A stretch of 64,000 bases of DNA from Pyrobaculum neutrophilum V24Sta (GCF_000019805.1 NC_010525.1:310001-374000); one strand, 5' to 3'; shown: positions 45,251 to 53,984, numbered from the stretch's first letter. Numbers and translations: made by a program. The notes: generated from the sequence alone by a model not told the origin.

Positions 45251-45279
45251 GTAATACATAATTAAGATGTATTTATTAC
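45251..45279 (+). promoter_or_regulatory. GTAATAC ... GTATTTATTAC inverted half-sites upstream of cbiM
   Basis: GTAATA (45251-45256) and TATTAC (45274-45279) are perfect inverted arms 17 bases apart; inside them TAATAC faces GTATTT. The pair lies upstream of the cbiM TATA element (GTATTTATA, about 45287-45295) and uses the half-site seen before the other metal genes. Spaced inverted half-sites are what NikR-type regulators use, but the match to any known archaeal operator is not established. Confidence 0.45.
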
Positions 45280-45314
45280 AATGAAAGTATTTATAGGTGC
45301 GAAATCACCCTCTT

Positions 45315-45923
45315 ATGCATATACCGGATGGGTATCTAGACCCCATCTCGGCCGGCGTGACCTGGGCGATAATGTTAATCTACGGCTTTTTTGCGTATAG
45401 GAAGGCGGCGCTTGGGAAAAACCTGGAGGTTGTGGTTGGGCTAGCCGCCGCGATTTTTATAGCGCAGATGTTTAACTGGCCTATCCCCGGCGGGACCTCT
45501 CTCCATCTCGTCGGCGGGGCGCTCGCCGCTATTATGTTGGGGCCCTTCGAGGCGTTTTTCGTGTTGCTCCTCGTCCTCCTCGCGCAGACGTTGGTTTTCC
45601 ACGACGGGGGGATCACAACGCTTGGGGCCAACGTGATAAACATGGGCGTGGTCGCGCCGCTTGTGGGCTGGGCGGCGTGGAGGCTACTCTCCAGATACAA
45701 CAAGCCGCTTGCGGCGGCTGTGGCTGGGTGGGCTAGCATCACCGTGGCGGGGATGGCGGCGGGGTTTGAGATCGGTGTGAGCCCCTACTTCCCCTACGCC
45801 TGGACAATCAGCGTGCCTGTGATGACCACGTGGCACGCGCTGTTGGGCATAGTAGAGGGGGTTATAACGGCGGCCGTGGTGGAGTACCTGCTCAGGAGGG
45901 CTCCCCAGTACGTGAGGGTATGA
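45315..45923 (+). CDS. cbiM: Cobalt/nickel ECF transporter substrate subunit CbiM
   Basis: 202 residues from the ATG that gives the diagnostic metal-binding N terminus MHIPDGYL; an upstream GTG (45297) would bury this motif. Further conserved parts are NWPIPGGTSLHLVGG and the histidine in VFHDGGITTLGANVINMG. CbiM/NikM binds Co(II) or Ni(II) through its N-terminal Met-His. First gene of an overlapping cbiM-N-Q-O set. Cobalt versus nickel cannot be decided from sequence: CobN argues for cobalt, the hydrogenase for nickel. Confidence 0.95.
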   Translation: MHIPDGYLDPISAGVTWAIMLIYGFFAYRKAALGKNLEVVVGLAAAIFIAQMFNWPIPGGTSLHLVGGALAAIMLGPFEAFFVLLLVLLAQTLVFHDGGITTLGANVINMGVVAPLVGWAAWRLLSRYNKPLAAAVAGWASITVAGMAAGFEIGVSPYFPYAWTISVPVMTTWHALLGIVEGVITAAVVEYLLRRAPQYVRV

Positions 45924-46231
45924 AGAAGCTGTACATATTCCTGGCGTTGATGGCGCTTGTGTCGCCGGTGTTCGGCGTGTGGCTAGCCAACTTGATTGGC
46001 TACCACGAGCCGCTTGACGTGGCCGCGGACATGATAAACGAAGTGGCTAACGAGACGTTGCACAAGGTAATACTGCAGGACGTCAGCGACCAGATGAACT
46101 GGACCCCACTGAAGGACTACACGGTGCCGGGGCTTCCCGACTGGCTTGGCTACATCATATCGGCGTATATAGGCCTCGCAATATTTATAGCCCTCTGGCT
46201 GGTAGCTAGACGTGTTAAGAAAACTCGTTGA
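45920..46231 (+). CDS. CbiN/PDGLE-like accessory subunit of the cobalt/nickel transporter
   Basis: 103 residues, ATG overlapping the cbiM stop. Signal-like first helix, an outside loop and a second helix near the C terminus (LGYIISAYIGLAIFIALWLVARR). This layout, and the place between cbiM and cbiQ, match CbiN or PDGLE subunits, although the PDGLE sequence itself is not present. The loop ends near LKDYTVPGLPDW, resembling the PDY-PG region of PDGLE proteins. Confidence 0.7.
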   Translation: MKKLYIFLALMALVSPVFGVWLANLIGYHEPLDVAADMINEVANETLHKVILQDVSDQMNWTPLKDYTVPGLPDWLGYIISAYIGLAIFIALWLVARRVKKTR

Positions 46232-46796
46232 AGATATTACTGAGGCCGTCGCGGCGTTTGAGAGGACGCCCAGGGTGGAAAACACCCCCTTTTCTATCCT
46301 CCTCCTCGTCTCCACCGCGGCGGCCTCCTTCTCCCCCTCGGTCCACACCGCCGCGGCGTTTTTCGCCCTGGGCCTTCTCTTCGCCGCCGCGGCTAGGGAG
46401 GTGAAGCCGTGGGCTCTAGCGGCTTTCTTCTCCCTCTTCTTCTCGGGGCTGGTCTCCCTACCGGCCGCCCTAGGCCTGCTCCCCAGCAGGACAGACCCGC
46501 TCCTCTTCGTGACGAGGACGGTCTCCGCGGCGTCGGCGGCCACGGGAGGCCTTCTCCTCACCGGCTGGTGGGGCTTCGTGAGGTCCCTCAGGCTGAGGGG
46601 GGACTTGAGGCGTATGTTCGAGCTTATGCCGCTGTCCGTCATAGCCATTGGCAGGGCGGCGGTGGTCATAGCGGCGGCTAAGGAGGCTAGGGGCGAGGAC
46701 AAGAGGGCTGTGGCGGCGGCTGTAGGCGACGTTTTGCTATACGGCATACAGAGGGGGGTAAGCCTGAGGATGGCCTATGAGGCGCGAAGTGCTTAA
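46212..46796 (+). CDS. cbiQ: ECF transporter transmembrane subunit CbiQ
   Basis: 194 residues, GTG start inside the previous gene. Four or so hydrophobic segments and the coupling region LRRMFELMPLSVIAIGRAAVVI before a helical end. It is somewhat shorter than usual CbiQ (about 220-260), mainly at the C-terminal side. It links CbiM to the ATPase CbiO; overlaps cbiO by 20 bases. Confidence 0.85.
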   Translation: MLRKLVEDITEAVAAFERTPRVENTPFSILLLVSTAAASFSPSVHTAAAFFALGLLFAAAAREVKPWALAAFFSLFFSGLVSLPAALGLLPSRTDPLLFVTRTVSAASAATGGLLLTGWWGFVRSLRLRGDLRRMFELMPLSVIAIGRAAVVIAAAKEARGEDKRAVAAAVGDVLLYGIQRGVSLRMAYEARSA

Positions 46797-47448
46797 GGCC
46801 GTCGACGTCTACTTCGGCTATTCGGAGGACGTGCTGACGGGGGTTAGCCTATCGGTTGGGGAGGGTCAGTTCGTGGCGGTGATGGGGCCCACCGGCTCGG
46901 GCAAGACAACCCTCCTCCTGGTGCTGGCCGGCCTCCTCAAGCCGCGGAGGGGGGAGGTGTACTTCATGGGGGAGCCCCTGGAGGGGCAGCTCCAGGCGGC
47001 TAGGAGGCAGATGGGGGTGGTGTTCCAGAACCCAGACGACATGTTCTTCAACCACACTGTGAGGGACGAGATCGCCTACACGGCCGTGAGGATCTACGGC
47101 AGAGAGGAGGGGCTTAAGCTCGCCGAGGAGGCGGCAAAGGCCCTCGGCATAGAGGGCCTCCTAGATAGGCCTCCCTACAAGCTCAGCGGGGGGCAGAAGA
47201 GGCTTGTCTCCCTGGCCGCCGCCACCGCCCACAGGCCTAGGCTACTCCTGTTGGACGAGCCGACGACTTACCTAGACGAAGACGCGTACGAAGTTGTAGT
47301 TAACTATCTCGCGAAACTTAAAGCCGGCGGCGTCTCTGCGGTAATTGCCACACACGACGAAGAACTTGCCGTCAGACTTGCAGACTCTGTTTATAAACTA
47401 CGCGAGGGGAAGCTCACTCCATATACGCCGCGTAGAAAGCTATGTTAA
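46777..47448 (+). CDS. cbiO: ECF transporter ATPase CbiO
   Basis: 223 residues. Walker A MGPTGSGKTT, Q-loop VVFQNPDDMFFNHTV (typical of CbiO/EcfA), signature LSGGQKRLVSLAAATAH, Walker B LLLLDEPTTYLD and His switch ATHDEE. It energises Co/Ni uptake by CbiMNQ. Its stop overlaps the end of a convergent hypothetical gene by 9 bases. Confidence 0.95.
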   Translation: MRREVLKAVDVYFGYSEDVLTGVSLSVGEGQFVAVMGPTGSGKTTLLLVLAGLLKPRRGEVYFMGEPLEGQLQAARRQMGVVFQNPDDMFFNHTVRDEIAYTAVRIYGREEGLKLAEEAAKALGIEGLLDRPPYKLSGGQKRLVSLAAATAHRPRLLLLDEPTTYLDEDAYEVVVNYLAKLKAGGVSAVIATHDEELAVRLADSVYKLREGKLTPYTPRRKLC

Positions 47449-47736
47449 GACATAGAGAGTTTTCTCCTTAATACTCCTCATAAGCGCCTCTTTCGCAGTG
47501 CCTTTCATAGTTTTCGCCTCTGTATATCTTTCAAGAAGTTGTGCAAATTCTGTTGCTATGGCCTTTGCCTCTTCTCCCTCTGCAATAAGCTCTGCCCTAG
47601 GCGGCGGCCTCTCGCCAACTCTCCATATAAGCAGTCGTAAATTTAAAGAGAGCCAAGTCTCTTCTACGTATATATATATCTTCTCGCCGTATGTATATAT
47701 TTTGCCCCCCTTCTGGGCTAAAAGGCGGAGCGCCAT
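47440..47736 (-). CDS. Hypothetical protein, 98 residues
   Basis: A short beta-rich N-terminal half (GGKIYTYGEKIYIYVEE) is followed by a helical half (EEAKAIATEFAQLLERYTEA). No family recognised. It is more A+T-rich than its surroundings. It starts only 4 bases after the end of the gene at 47741 and so could be the last gene of the hyp operon; it could also be spurious. Confidence 0.45.
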   Translation of the reverse strand: MALRLLAQKGGKIYTYGEKIYIYVEETWLSLNLRLLIWRVGERPPPRAELIAEGEEAKAIATEFAQLLERYTEAKTMKGTAKEALMRSIKEKTLYVLT

Positions 47737-47740
47737 GTTT

Positions 47741-48448
47741 TTACATCGGAATTTTAAATATATAACCCACTACTTTTTTCTCCGGCGGCTCTCTAGGCAA
47801 GCCAAAAGAGACGTTGAATCTATCTATTGGCTTGCCGCCGGGGGCTGGGAATAGGAAGTGGTTCTTGGGGTTGAAGGGATCTCTTAAAGCAACTACGGCA
47901 GGGGGAATTCTTGCAGGTATGTAGTGGAGCCTGATATATACCTCTTTCACCTCGCCGTCTCTATATCTAAAATACAGGGGCTCGTATTCATAAATGCCGC
48001 CGTCTCCCCTCCATCCGAAGAAGAGAATCCCCTCTAACGCCCCGGCTATCCACTTCGCTGAATAGTACGCGACATGGGGCTCGTCGCCGCCCAGCCTAAT
48101 TTTTGAAAGCGGCTCTTGGTTCAACGCGGCTGTGGCCGCTAGCTTTCTATCTATTCTATCTATGGCTCTGTCCGGCGGAACGCCCCGCCTCAAGAGCCTG
48201 CCTAACAACTTGGGGAGCCCCCATCTACGCGCCACGTCGATTAGGTAGATGCCGGGTCTCACGCGGCTGTCCCCCACGCCGCATATCACCACCGCCTCTT
48301 TCAAGCTGACCACTGCCCCGTCTATTTCAACTTCTACCGTCCCCCCGCTCTCAGCTAATCTATACGCGCTGTTTTTAACCTCGCCGTCTCCGCCCTCGTA
48401 GCGGAGGGGGATGCCGCCGCAGAGCAACCTATATTCCAAGGTGGGCAA
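47741..48448 (-). CDS. Hypothetical protein linked to hypF, 235 residues
   Basis: Overlaps the 3' end of hypF by 20 bases, so it is probably co-translated with the maturation genes. Visible blocks are VVICGVGDSRVRPGIYLIDV and LFFGWRGDGGIYEYEPLYF, and the end is Pro/Lys-rich. No membrane segment, signal or known motif is seen. The family is unknown to me; context suggests a role around hydrogenase maturation or nickel, but that is only association. Confidence 0.6.
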   Translation of the reverse strand: MPTLEYRLLCGGIPLRYEGGDGEVKNSAYRLAESGGTVEVEIDGAVVSLKEAVVICGVGDSRVRPGIYLIDVARRWGLPKLLGRLLRRGVPPDRAIDRIDRKLAATAALNQEPLSKIRLGGDEPHVAYYSAKWIAGALEGILFFGWRGDGGIYEYEPLYFRYRDGEVKEVYIRLHYIPARIPPAVVALRDPFNPKNHFLFPAPGGKPIDRFNVSFGLPREPPEKKVVGYIFKIPM

Positions 48449-50675
48449 GGTAGTACAGCTGGCCGAGGGCTATGCCTCCGTCGCCAGGCGGCGTCTTCGA
48501 CGGGAGAGCCGCTCTTCCACATACCGACTCCAGCCCGGCGATTATGTAATCATTTACGGCAACTCCGCCTCCGACCACTATATGTCTTACGCCCTTCCTC
48601 TCCGCCGTCTCGCAAGCCCACTTGCCGAGGATCTGCCCCAGCTTATACTGGGCTGTATATGCAAGGTCTTTTACATCGGCGCCTCTTAGGTAAAGCTCCA
48701 CAAGGCGGCCGAACAGCTCCACCTGGTCCTCCGCGTCGAGCTGGAGAAGCCTCCCGCCGGACGCAGCCGCCTCAAGCCTAATCGCCGGCTCGCCTTCGTA
48801 TGTCCTCTCCCACGCCACGCCGAGGGCCGCCGCCACCGCGTCTAGGAACCTCCCCACGCTGGAGGTGTATATCCGGGGGCTCTTGATCTCCCTCGCCGCG
48901 ATCTGGGCCTCGGCTAAGCCGCCGGGGAGCCTCCCGGCCAGCTTCAGCCTCTCCACGAGGCCCCAGTCCTCGCCGAAGTGTTTAAACAGGTAGGCCAGCG
49001 CCATCCGGGCCGGCCTCACGGCGGCGAGGTCGCCCCCCGGCATGGGGACGTAGGTCAGGTGGCGGACCCGCTCGTACCTCGGCCCCTCTACGTAGAGCAC
49101 CTCGCCCCCCCACGCCGCGCCGTCTTCTCCAAGCCCCACGCCGTCTATGGCCACGGCCAGGAAGGGCTCGGCCACGCCTACGTCGGCCGCGGCGGCTAGC
49201 GCGTGGGCGTGGTGGTGCTGGACTGTGTACACCTCGGCGTTTAGCTCCCCAGCCCACTCCCTACACAGCCTGTGGGAGCTGTAGGCCGGGTTTAGGTCGC
49301 AGACGAGGGCCGGGGCCTCGGCCCTATAAGCCTGGGCCAACCAACGGAGCTCCCGGTCGAGGTCCTCAAGCGCTCTGAAGCTGTCTAGATCGCCGATGTA
49401 CTGGGTCAAGACGGCCTTGTCCCCAACCCCCACGGCGCCCGCCGTCTGCAGATCGGCGCCGAAGGCCACGGCCGCTCTGCCGAGGCGGAGGGGCATCTTC
49501 ACCCAGACGGGCGCGTAGCCCCTCCCCCTCCTCAGCAACACGGGCCTACCCGCCGTGAACCTCACCACGCTGTCGTCCACCCTGTGGACGATCTCGAGGT
49601 CGTGGTCCAGCACGTAGTCGGCCACGCCCAGCCTCAAGACGCACCTCCGGTCTGTACACATGGGCTCGCCGTGTATGTTCCCGCTGGTGGCTATGGCGAA
49701 CCTATCCCTAATCTCCGACAGGAGGAGGTAGTGGAGCGCCGTGTAGGGGAGGAAAACCCCCTCCCTGTCTAGGCCGGGCGAGACCAGGGGAGAGGCGGGG
49801 CTGCCGTCTCTCTTGGGCAACAGGACCACCGGCCTCCTAGGCGACGTGAGTAGCTCCGCGGCCGCCCCGTCGACCACGACGAGCCGCCCCGCGGTCTCTA
49901 GGTCGAGCGCCATGACTGCGAAGGGCTGGCTGGGCCTCCTCTTCCTCCTCCTAAGCTCCGCCACGACCCCGTCGTCGCTGGCGAGGGCGAAGATGTGGAA
50001 CCCCCCGACCCCCTTCACAGCCACGATGCGGCCCTCCTCCACCAGGCGGGCCGCCTCAGATATCGGGTCCTCCGCCTCCACCGGCCTCCCAGCTGAGTCG
50101 AGCAACGTGAGCCGAGGCCCGTCGTTTCTACAGGAGATGCCTTGGTAGAAGAAGCGCCTCACGCCGCCCACCTCAGCGCTACTGTACTCCCTGGCGCACT
50201 CCTCACACATCGGAAAAGCCGACCAGCTGGTGTTCTCCCTGTCGTAGGGCAACCTCCTGATGACGGAGAACCTCGGCCCGCAGAAGCTACAGGAGTTGAA
50301 GGGGTACCGCCCCCGCCTCCCGCCTCCCCCCAACACCTCCCTGAGGCAGTCCTCACATATGGCCAAGTCGGGGGGGATCATGGAGGGCGTCTGCACCTCC
50401 TCCGAGCTCTTCTCGATGACAAACGCCCTAGCCCCCCTGGGCTCCACCTCCACGGCCTTCACCTCCTCGATGTAGATGGCCTTAGGCCGCCCGTTTAGAA
50501 GCGCGTCCAAGAACTCCCCGCTCCTCTCCCCCTCGACGTATATCTCCACCTCCCCCCCGCCGAGGTTCTTCACATAGCCGCCGAGGCCCAGCCGGTCAGC
50601 TAGGATTTTGACGTACGGCCTAAAGCCGACCCCCTGGACTATGCCAGATATGTGTATGAGGTACGCCTTAGGCAA
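48429..50675 (-). CDS. hypF: Carbamoyltransferase HypF
   Basis: 748 residues. N-terminal acylphosphatase domain (GIVQGVGFRPYV), zinc fingers (Cys107-x2-Cys110, Cys129-x2-Cys132, Cys157-x2-Cys160), YrdC-like domain (about 200-390) and Kae1-like domain with HHHAHALAAAADVG. It makes thiocarbamate on HypE from carbamoyl phosphate, the source of the CN ligands of the [NiFe] site. At the last zinc position the usual CPxCGP is SCRNDGP, so one cysteine is replaced. Operon order hypE, MBL gene, hypD, hypC, hypF. Confidence 0.95.
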   Translation of the reverse strand: MPKAYLIHISGIVQGVGFRPYVKILADRLGLGGYVKNLGGGEVEIYVEGERSGEFLDALLNGRPKAIYIEEVKAVEVEPRGARAFVIEKSSEEVQTPSMIPPDLAICEDCLREVLGGGGRRGRYPFNSCSFCGPRFSVIRRLPYDRENTSWSAFPMCEECAREYSSAEVGGVRRFFYQGISCRNDGPRLTLLDSAGRPVEAEDPISEAARLVEEGRIVAVKGVGGFHIFALASDDGVVAELRRRKRRPSQPFAVMALDLETAGRLVVVDGAAAELLTSPRRPVVLLPKRDGSPASPLVSPGLDREGVFLPYTALHYLLLSEIRDRFAIATSGNIHGEPMCTDRRCVLRLGVADYVLDHDLEIVHRVDDSVVRFTAGRPVLLRRGRGYAPVWVKMPLRLGRAAVAFGADLQTAGAVGVGDKAVLTQYIGDLDSFRALEDLDRELRWLAQAYRAEAPALVCDLNPAYSSHRLCREWAGELNAEVYTVQHHHAHALAAAADVGVAEPFLAVAIDGVGLGEDGAAWGGEVLYVEGPRYERVRHLTYVPMPGGDLAAVRPARMALAYLFKHFGEDWGLVERLKLAGRLPGGLAEAQIAAREIKSPRIYTSSVGRFLDAVAAALGVAWERTYEGEPAIRLEAAASGGRLLQLDAEDQVELFGRLVELYLRGADVKDLAYTAQYKLGQILGKWACETAERKGVRHIVVGGGVAVNDYIIAGLESVCGRAALPSKTPPGDGGIALGQLYYLAHLGI

Positions 50676-51015
50676 GCTCCTTCAAGCCCCGGCTCACCCC
50701 CTGCCTAACCTCCTCGGCGATCTTCAACACCCTCCACATCTCCTCCTCGATCACCTTAGCCGCCGCGTCTGGGTCCTCGCCCGTGGAGGCGGCCAGCTCC
50801 CTCGCCATCTGCTTCCACATCTCCATGCTCTCCTTCAGCGACTCCATGTCCACCTTCGCAATTATCACCCCCGCGTGGACCATCACCAGGTCGCCCACCT
50901 GGAGTTGCCCCTCCTCTATTCCCACCACCGCCGGCCTCTCAACGCCGTCTCCCGGGTCCACGAAGGCGATGCCGCCCTCGATCCTCTTAACGACGGAGGG
51001 TACCGCCCAACACAT
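50668..51015 (-). CDS. hypC: Hydrogenase maturation chaperone HypC with C-terminal extension
   Basis: 115 residues from the ATG giving MCWAVPSVVKRIEGG, whose Cys2 is essential in HypC. The OB-fold core ends near GVIIAKVD. A helical tail of about 50 residues follows (VDMESLKESMEMWKQMAREL), making it longer than typical HypC. It carries the Fe(CN)2CO unit with HypD. The frame continues upstream into hypD, but the HypC start is unmistakable and lies 1 base past the hypD stop. Confidence 0.92.
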   Translation of the reverse strand: MCWAVPSVVKRIEGGIAFVDPGDGVERPAVVGIEEGQLQVGDLVMVHAGVIIAKVDMESLKESMEMWKQMARELAASTGEDPDAAAKVIEEEMWRVLKIAEEVRQGVSRGLKELA

Positions 51016-51016
51016 A

Positions 51017-52297
51017 CTAAGCCAGCCCAACCTCCTTCGCCACCTCCAGCGCAAGCCCCCCGCCGCCGAACCTCGCCCAGATGGCGCACGTCCCCTCCAC
51101 AGACACCATACAGGGGCCGACGGGGTGGTCGGGCGTACACGCCTTCATGAAGAGGGGGCAGTCGGTGGGCTTGGCCTTGCCTAGGTTGACCTCGGCGCAT
51201 TTACAGCCGGGCGGCAGATCGTACCGCCACCTCTCCGGCGTTAGATCCGGAATTCCGAAGTGTGCGAAGGCGTCGTACTGCTTAAACTGCTCCCTCAGCG
51301 CGAGGCCGCTCTTGGGGATGTAGCCGATGCCGCGCCACGCCGTATCCACGGTCTCAAACACGGTGTTGATGGAGGACTGGGCCTTGAGGTCGCCCTCCCA
51401 CTTGACAGCCCTCGTGTATTCGATCACCACCTTGTGCTCCCCGTTTTTTATCTGCTTCAGTATCTCCGCAACCGCCGTCAAGACGTCGTTTGGCTCAAAG
51501 CCCGAGACGACAACCGGGATGCGGTACTGCTCAGCCACCGGGGCCCACGCCTTCCCCCCGACGATCGTAGACACGTGGCCCGGCGCTATGACGCCGGAGA
51601 TGGGGTAGTCGGTGGGCTTCTCCTTTACCATATCCAGCGCGTAGAACATGGCGGGAGGCGTCAGCTTGACCAGAGACATCAGCTTGAGGTTGGGAGGCAC
51701 GAGCCCCCTCAGGATGGCCTCGGAGTAGCCAGGCGCCACCGTCTCAAAGCCTATGCCCAGGAAGAGGGAGGGCTTGTTGTGCTTCTTGGCGTCTATAGCC
51801 GCGTGGAGGAAGGTGTGTATAAGCCTCACGTCGGCCCCCATCGCCTTAGCCTCAGCCAGCGACCTGGCCCCCCTCACCCTCTGGAGGGCCGGGAGCCTGA
51901 AGACGTCTCCGTATGTATACACGACCACCCCCTCAAAGGCCAGCTTGATGGCCTCCTCTAGGTAGTAGGAGGGGGTGACGCAGACGGGGCAGCCGGGCCC
52001 CGCCACAAGCTCCACGTTGTCCACACCAGCCATCTCCAGGACGCTCCTGAGGCCGAAGTGGACGATGGTCCACTCGTGGGTGCCGCAGAAGTCCATGATC
52101 TTGTATACGTAGTCCCCATCCCTCCTCTTGAGCTCCTCGGCGTATTTCCTGATGTACTGAACCAGCATGCCCGTGATCTTGCTCTTCCGCCTAAAGGCCA
52201 GCTCAAGGGCGGCCATCTCCTTACGCATCATAGAACAGTTGAAACAGTCGATGGAGGGCGCTGGGCCAGGAAACTCGTTCAGAGATAGGCAGGACAT
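51017..52297 (-). CDS. hypD: Hydrogenase maturation protein HypD
   Basis: 426 residues. Conserved HypD cysteine motifs: FCGTHEWTI, AGPGCPVCVTP and the C-terminal cluster region (GCKCAEVNLG, DCPLF, HPVGPCMVSVEGTC). It has an extra N-terminal stretch with CFNCSMM. HypD is the iron-sulfur scaffold on which the Fe(CN)2CO centre is built with HypC. ATG about 20 bases behind a TTTTAAATA box on the minus strand, so an internal promoter may exist between it and the upstream MBL gene. Confidence 0.95.
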   Translation of the reverse strand: MSCLSLNEFPGPAPSIDCFNCSMMRKEMAALELAFRRKSKITGMLVQYIRKYAEELKRRDGDYVYKIMDFCGTHEWTIVHFGLRSVLEMAGVDNVELVAGPGCPVCVTPSYYLEEAIKLAFEGVVVYTYGDVFRLPALQRVRGARSLAEAKAMGADVRLIHTFLHAAIDAKKHNKPSLFLGIGFETVAPGYSEAILRGLVPPNLKLMSLVKLTPPAMFYALDMVKEKPTDYPISGVIAPGHVSTIVGGKAWAPVAEQYRIPVVVSGFEPNDVLTAVAEILKQIKNGEHKVVIEYTRAVKWEGDLKAQSSINTVFETVDTAWRGIGYIPKSGLALREQFKQYDAFAHFGIPDLTPERWRYDLPPGCKCAEVNLGKAKPTDCPLFMKACTPDHPVGPCMVSVEGTCAIWARFGGGGLALEVAKEVGLA

Positions 52298-52317
52298 GAC
52301 CTAGAGATCGATTCTAT

Positions 52318-52890
52318 TTAAAAGCTTGAGGGGGAGGTCTCCAGATGCACCACCTGCGTGTAGGGCTGGGAGATGTCTCTAAACTTGATGTAGGGCCGCG
52401 CCCCCTCGAAGTGGATAGGCACCGCGATCTTTGGACGAATGAGTTTGACAGCCTCGGCGGCCTCCTCCGCCGTCATGGTGCCGTCTCCGCCGATGGGCGC
52501 CAGGAAGACGTCTGCCCTAATCTTCGCCATCTCCCCGATGAGGTCGGTGTCCCCCGGGTGGTACAGCGATACGCCGTCCGCCTCCACTAGGTACCCCACG
52601 CCCGTCCCCTTGGGATGCGCCGGGGCGCCGCCCACCAGCTTCGTGACGTTGTACGCCTCCACTACGGACACGGCGAAGGGCCCCAGCTCAAGCCTATCCC
52701 CCGGCTTTACCGCGGGGGGCGCCAGGCCGCCGGCGCCGCCGTAGTGCCTCGGGTGGAGGTGGGTGTAGAGGACGTGTCTGCAGGCGGGCTTCAACACGTC
52801 TATACAGAGCGAGTCGCCGCCCGCCGATATCTCAACCCCGGCGTAGTCCCGCCGCACCACCGCCACCCCCCTAAACAGCAGCCTCAGCAT
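52318..52890 (-). CDS. Metallo-beta-lactamase-fold protein (UPF0173-like) in the hyp operon
   Basis: 190 residues. The fold is clear (GGDSLCIDV, YTHLHPRHYGG, LYHPGDTD, APIGGDGTMTAEEAAE, IAVPIHFEG), as in the UPF0173 hydrolases. The metal motif HxHxDH is changed to His44-x-His46-x-Arg48-His49, losing the aspartate that usually binds the second metal. It overlaps hypE by 7 bases and lies before hypD, so it is expressed with the maturation genes. A one-metal hydrolase or an unknown maturation role is possible. Confidence 0.82.
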   Translation of the reverse strand: MLRLLFRGVAVVRRDYAGVEISAGGDSLCIDVLKPACRHVLYTHLHPRHYGGAGGLAPPAVKPGDRLELGPFAVSVVEAYNVTKLVGGAPAHPKGTGVGYLVEADGVSLYHPGDTDLIGEMAKIRADVFLAPIGGDGTMTAEEAAEAVKLIRPKIAVPIHFEGARPYIKFRDISQPYTQVVHLETSPSSF

Positions 52891-53915
52891 ATCCTCGGCA
52901 CGATGTCGCCCCTGGGAGGCTCCAGAATCCTAAGCCCGCCCGCCACCGTCTTCAGCAGGACGTATCCCCTGTGTTGCCTCGCCTCTCTAAACTCGCCCAC
53001 CACCCGCGCGTTTTGGAACCCCAGCCCCCTCATGAACTTCACCACCTCCTCGGCGACGGCGGGGTCCACCGCCAGGACGGCCGCCCCCTCGCTCGCCAGG
53101 TAGAGCGGGTCTATGCCGAGCATCCCGGCGTACGACGCCACCTCCGGCCTCACCGGGAGGCTCTCCTCCTCCACCACAATCACGCCGCCGCCGGCCTTAG
53201 CCCAGTCGTTCAACACCATCGCGAGGCCGCCCCTAGTGGGGTCCCTAGCCGCGTGGATGTACTCGCCGTATTTCTCCACCAGCGGCACCATGAGCTTAGT
53301 AAGCGGCTTCACGTCGCTCTTAAGCTGTAGCTGCTCCGGCTTGTCCACGTCCCCCATCTGAAGCATGAGGATGACGGCGCCGTGGTCCCCCACGAAGTCG
53401 CTCACCACGATCTTGTCGCCGTGCCTCGGCTTATCCACGATGATCCTATCCGCCACCCCTATCCCCACCGTCGTAATGACGATCTTGTCAAGCTGGCCCT
53501 TGGGCATGACCTTGAAGTCCCCGCCTATGAGGGCCACGCCCTCCGCCTCGAGTACGGATAGGAAGGACTTGACCACTCTGTCAAGCGTCTCGTAGGGGAG
53601 CCCCTCCTCGGCGATTATGGAGTCCAGCATCGCCAGGGGCCTACCCCCCAGCATCAACACGTCGTTTATAGAGCCTGAGGCCGCCAACATCCCGATGTCC
53701 CCCCCGGGGAAAAACGGCGGGTTGACAGTATATGCGTCCACAGTCACCACGAGGTACCGCCCGTCGGCCATCGGTATGGCGGCGGCGTCGTCGGGGAAGT
53801 CGAGCCCAAGCCCCCCCGCCACCTTCTTAAGCCCCTCGGGCAGACGTCTGAGGAACAGCTTTTCGACGATCTCCGACGTCTCCACCCCGCCGGAGCCGTG
53901 AGACAGCTTAATCAC
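52884..53915 (-). CDS. hypE: Hydrogenase maturation protein HypE
   Basis: 343 residues from the GTG before IKLSHGSGG, the usual HypE start; the open frame extends 23 codons further, but the TTTTAAATAG box at 53934-53943 fits the shorter form. ATP-binding parts (PDDAAAIPM, GSINDVLMLGG, GGDFKVM, DPTRGGLAM) and the C-terminal PRIC are present; that last cysteine receives the carbamoyl group from HypF. First gene of the leftward hyp operon, divergent from 53985. Confidence 0.95.
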   Translation of the reverse strand: MIKLSHGSGGVETSEIVEKLFLRRLPEGLKKVAGGLGLDFPDDAAAIPMADGRYLVVTVDAYTVNPPFFPGGDIGMLAASGSINDVLMLGGRPLAMLDSIIAEEGLPYETLDRVVKSFLSVLEAEGVALIGGDFKVMPKGQLDKIVITTVGIGVADRIIVDKPRHGDKIVVSDFVGDHGAVILMLQMGDVDKPEQLQLKSDVKPLTKLMVPLVEKYGEYIHAARDPTRGGLAMVLNDWAKAGGGVIVVEEESLPVRPEVASYAGMLGIDPLYLASEGAAVLAVDPAVAEEVVKFMRGLGFQNARVVGEFREARQHRGYVLLKTVAGGLRILEPPRGDIVPRIC

Positions 53916-53984
53916 AAGGGGCCACAACCCCCTATTTAAAAACGTAGAAGGATAAAGGATATATGCCCGTTCGAAGTGATACAT

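Noticed and set aside
47461-47480. Another TAATAC site near 47469
   Set aside because: It lies inside the coding part of the 98-residue gene, has no TATA box at the right distance and precedes no start codon.
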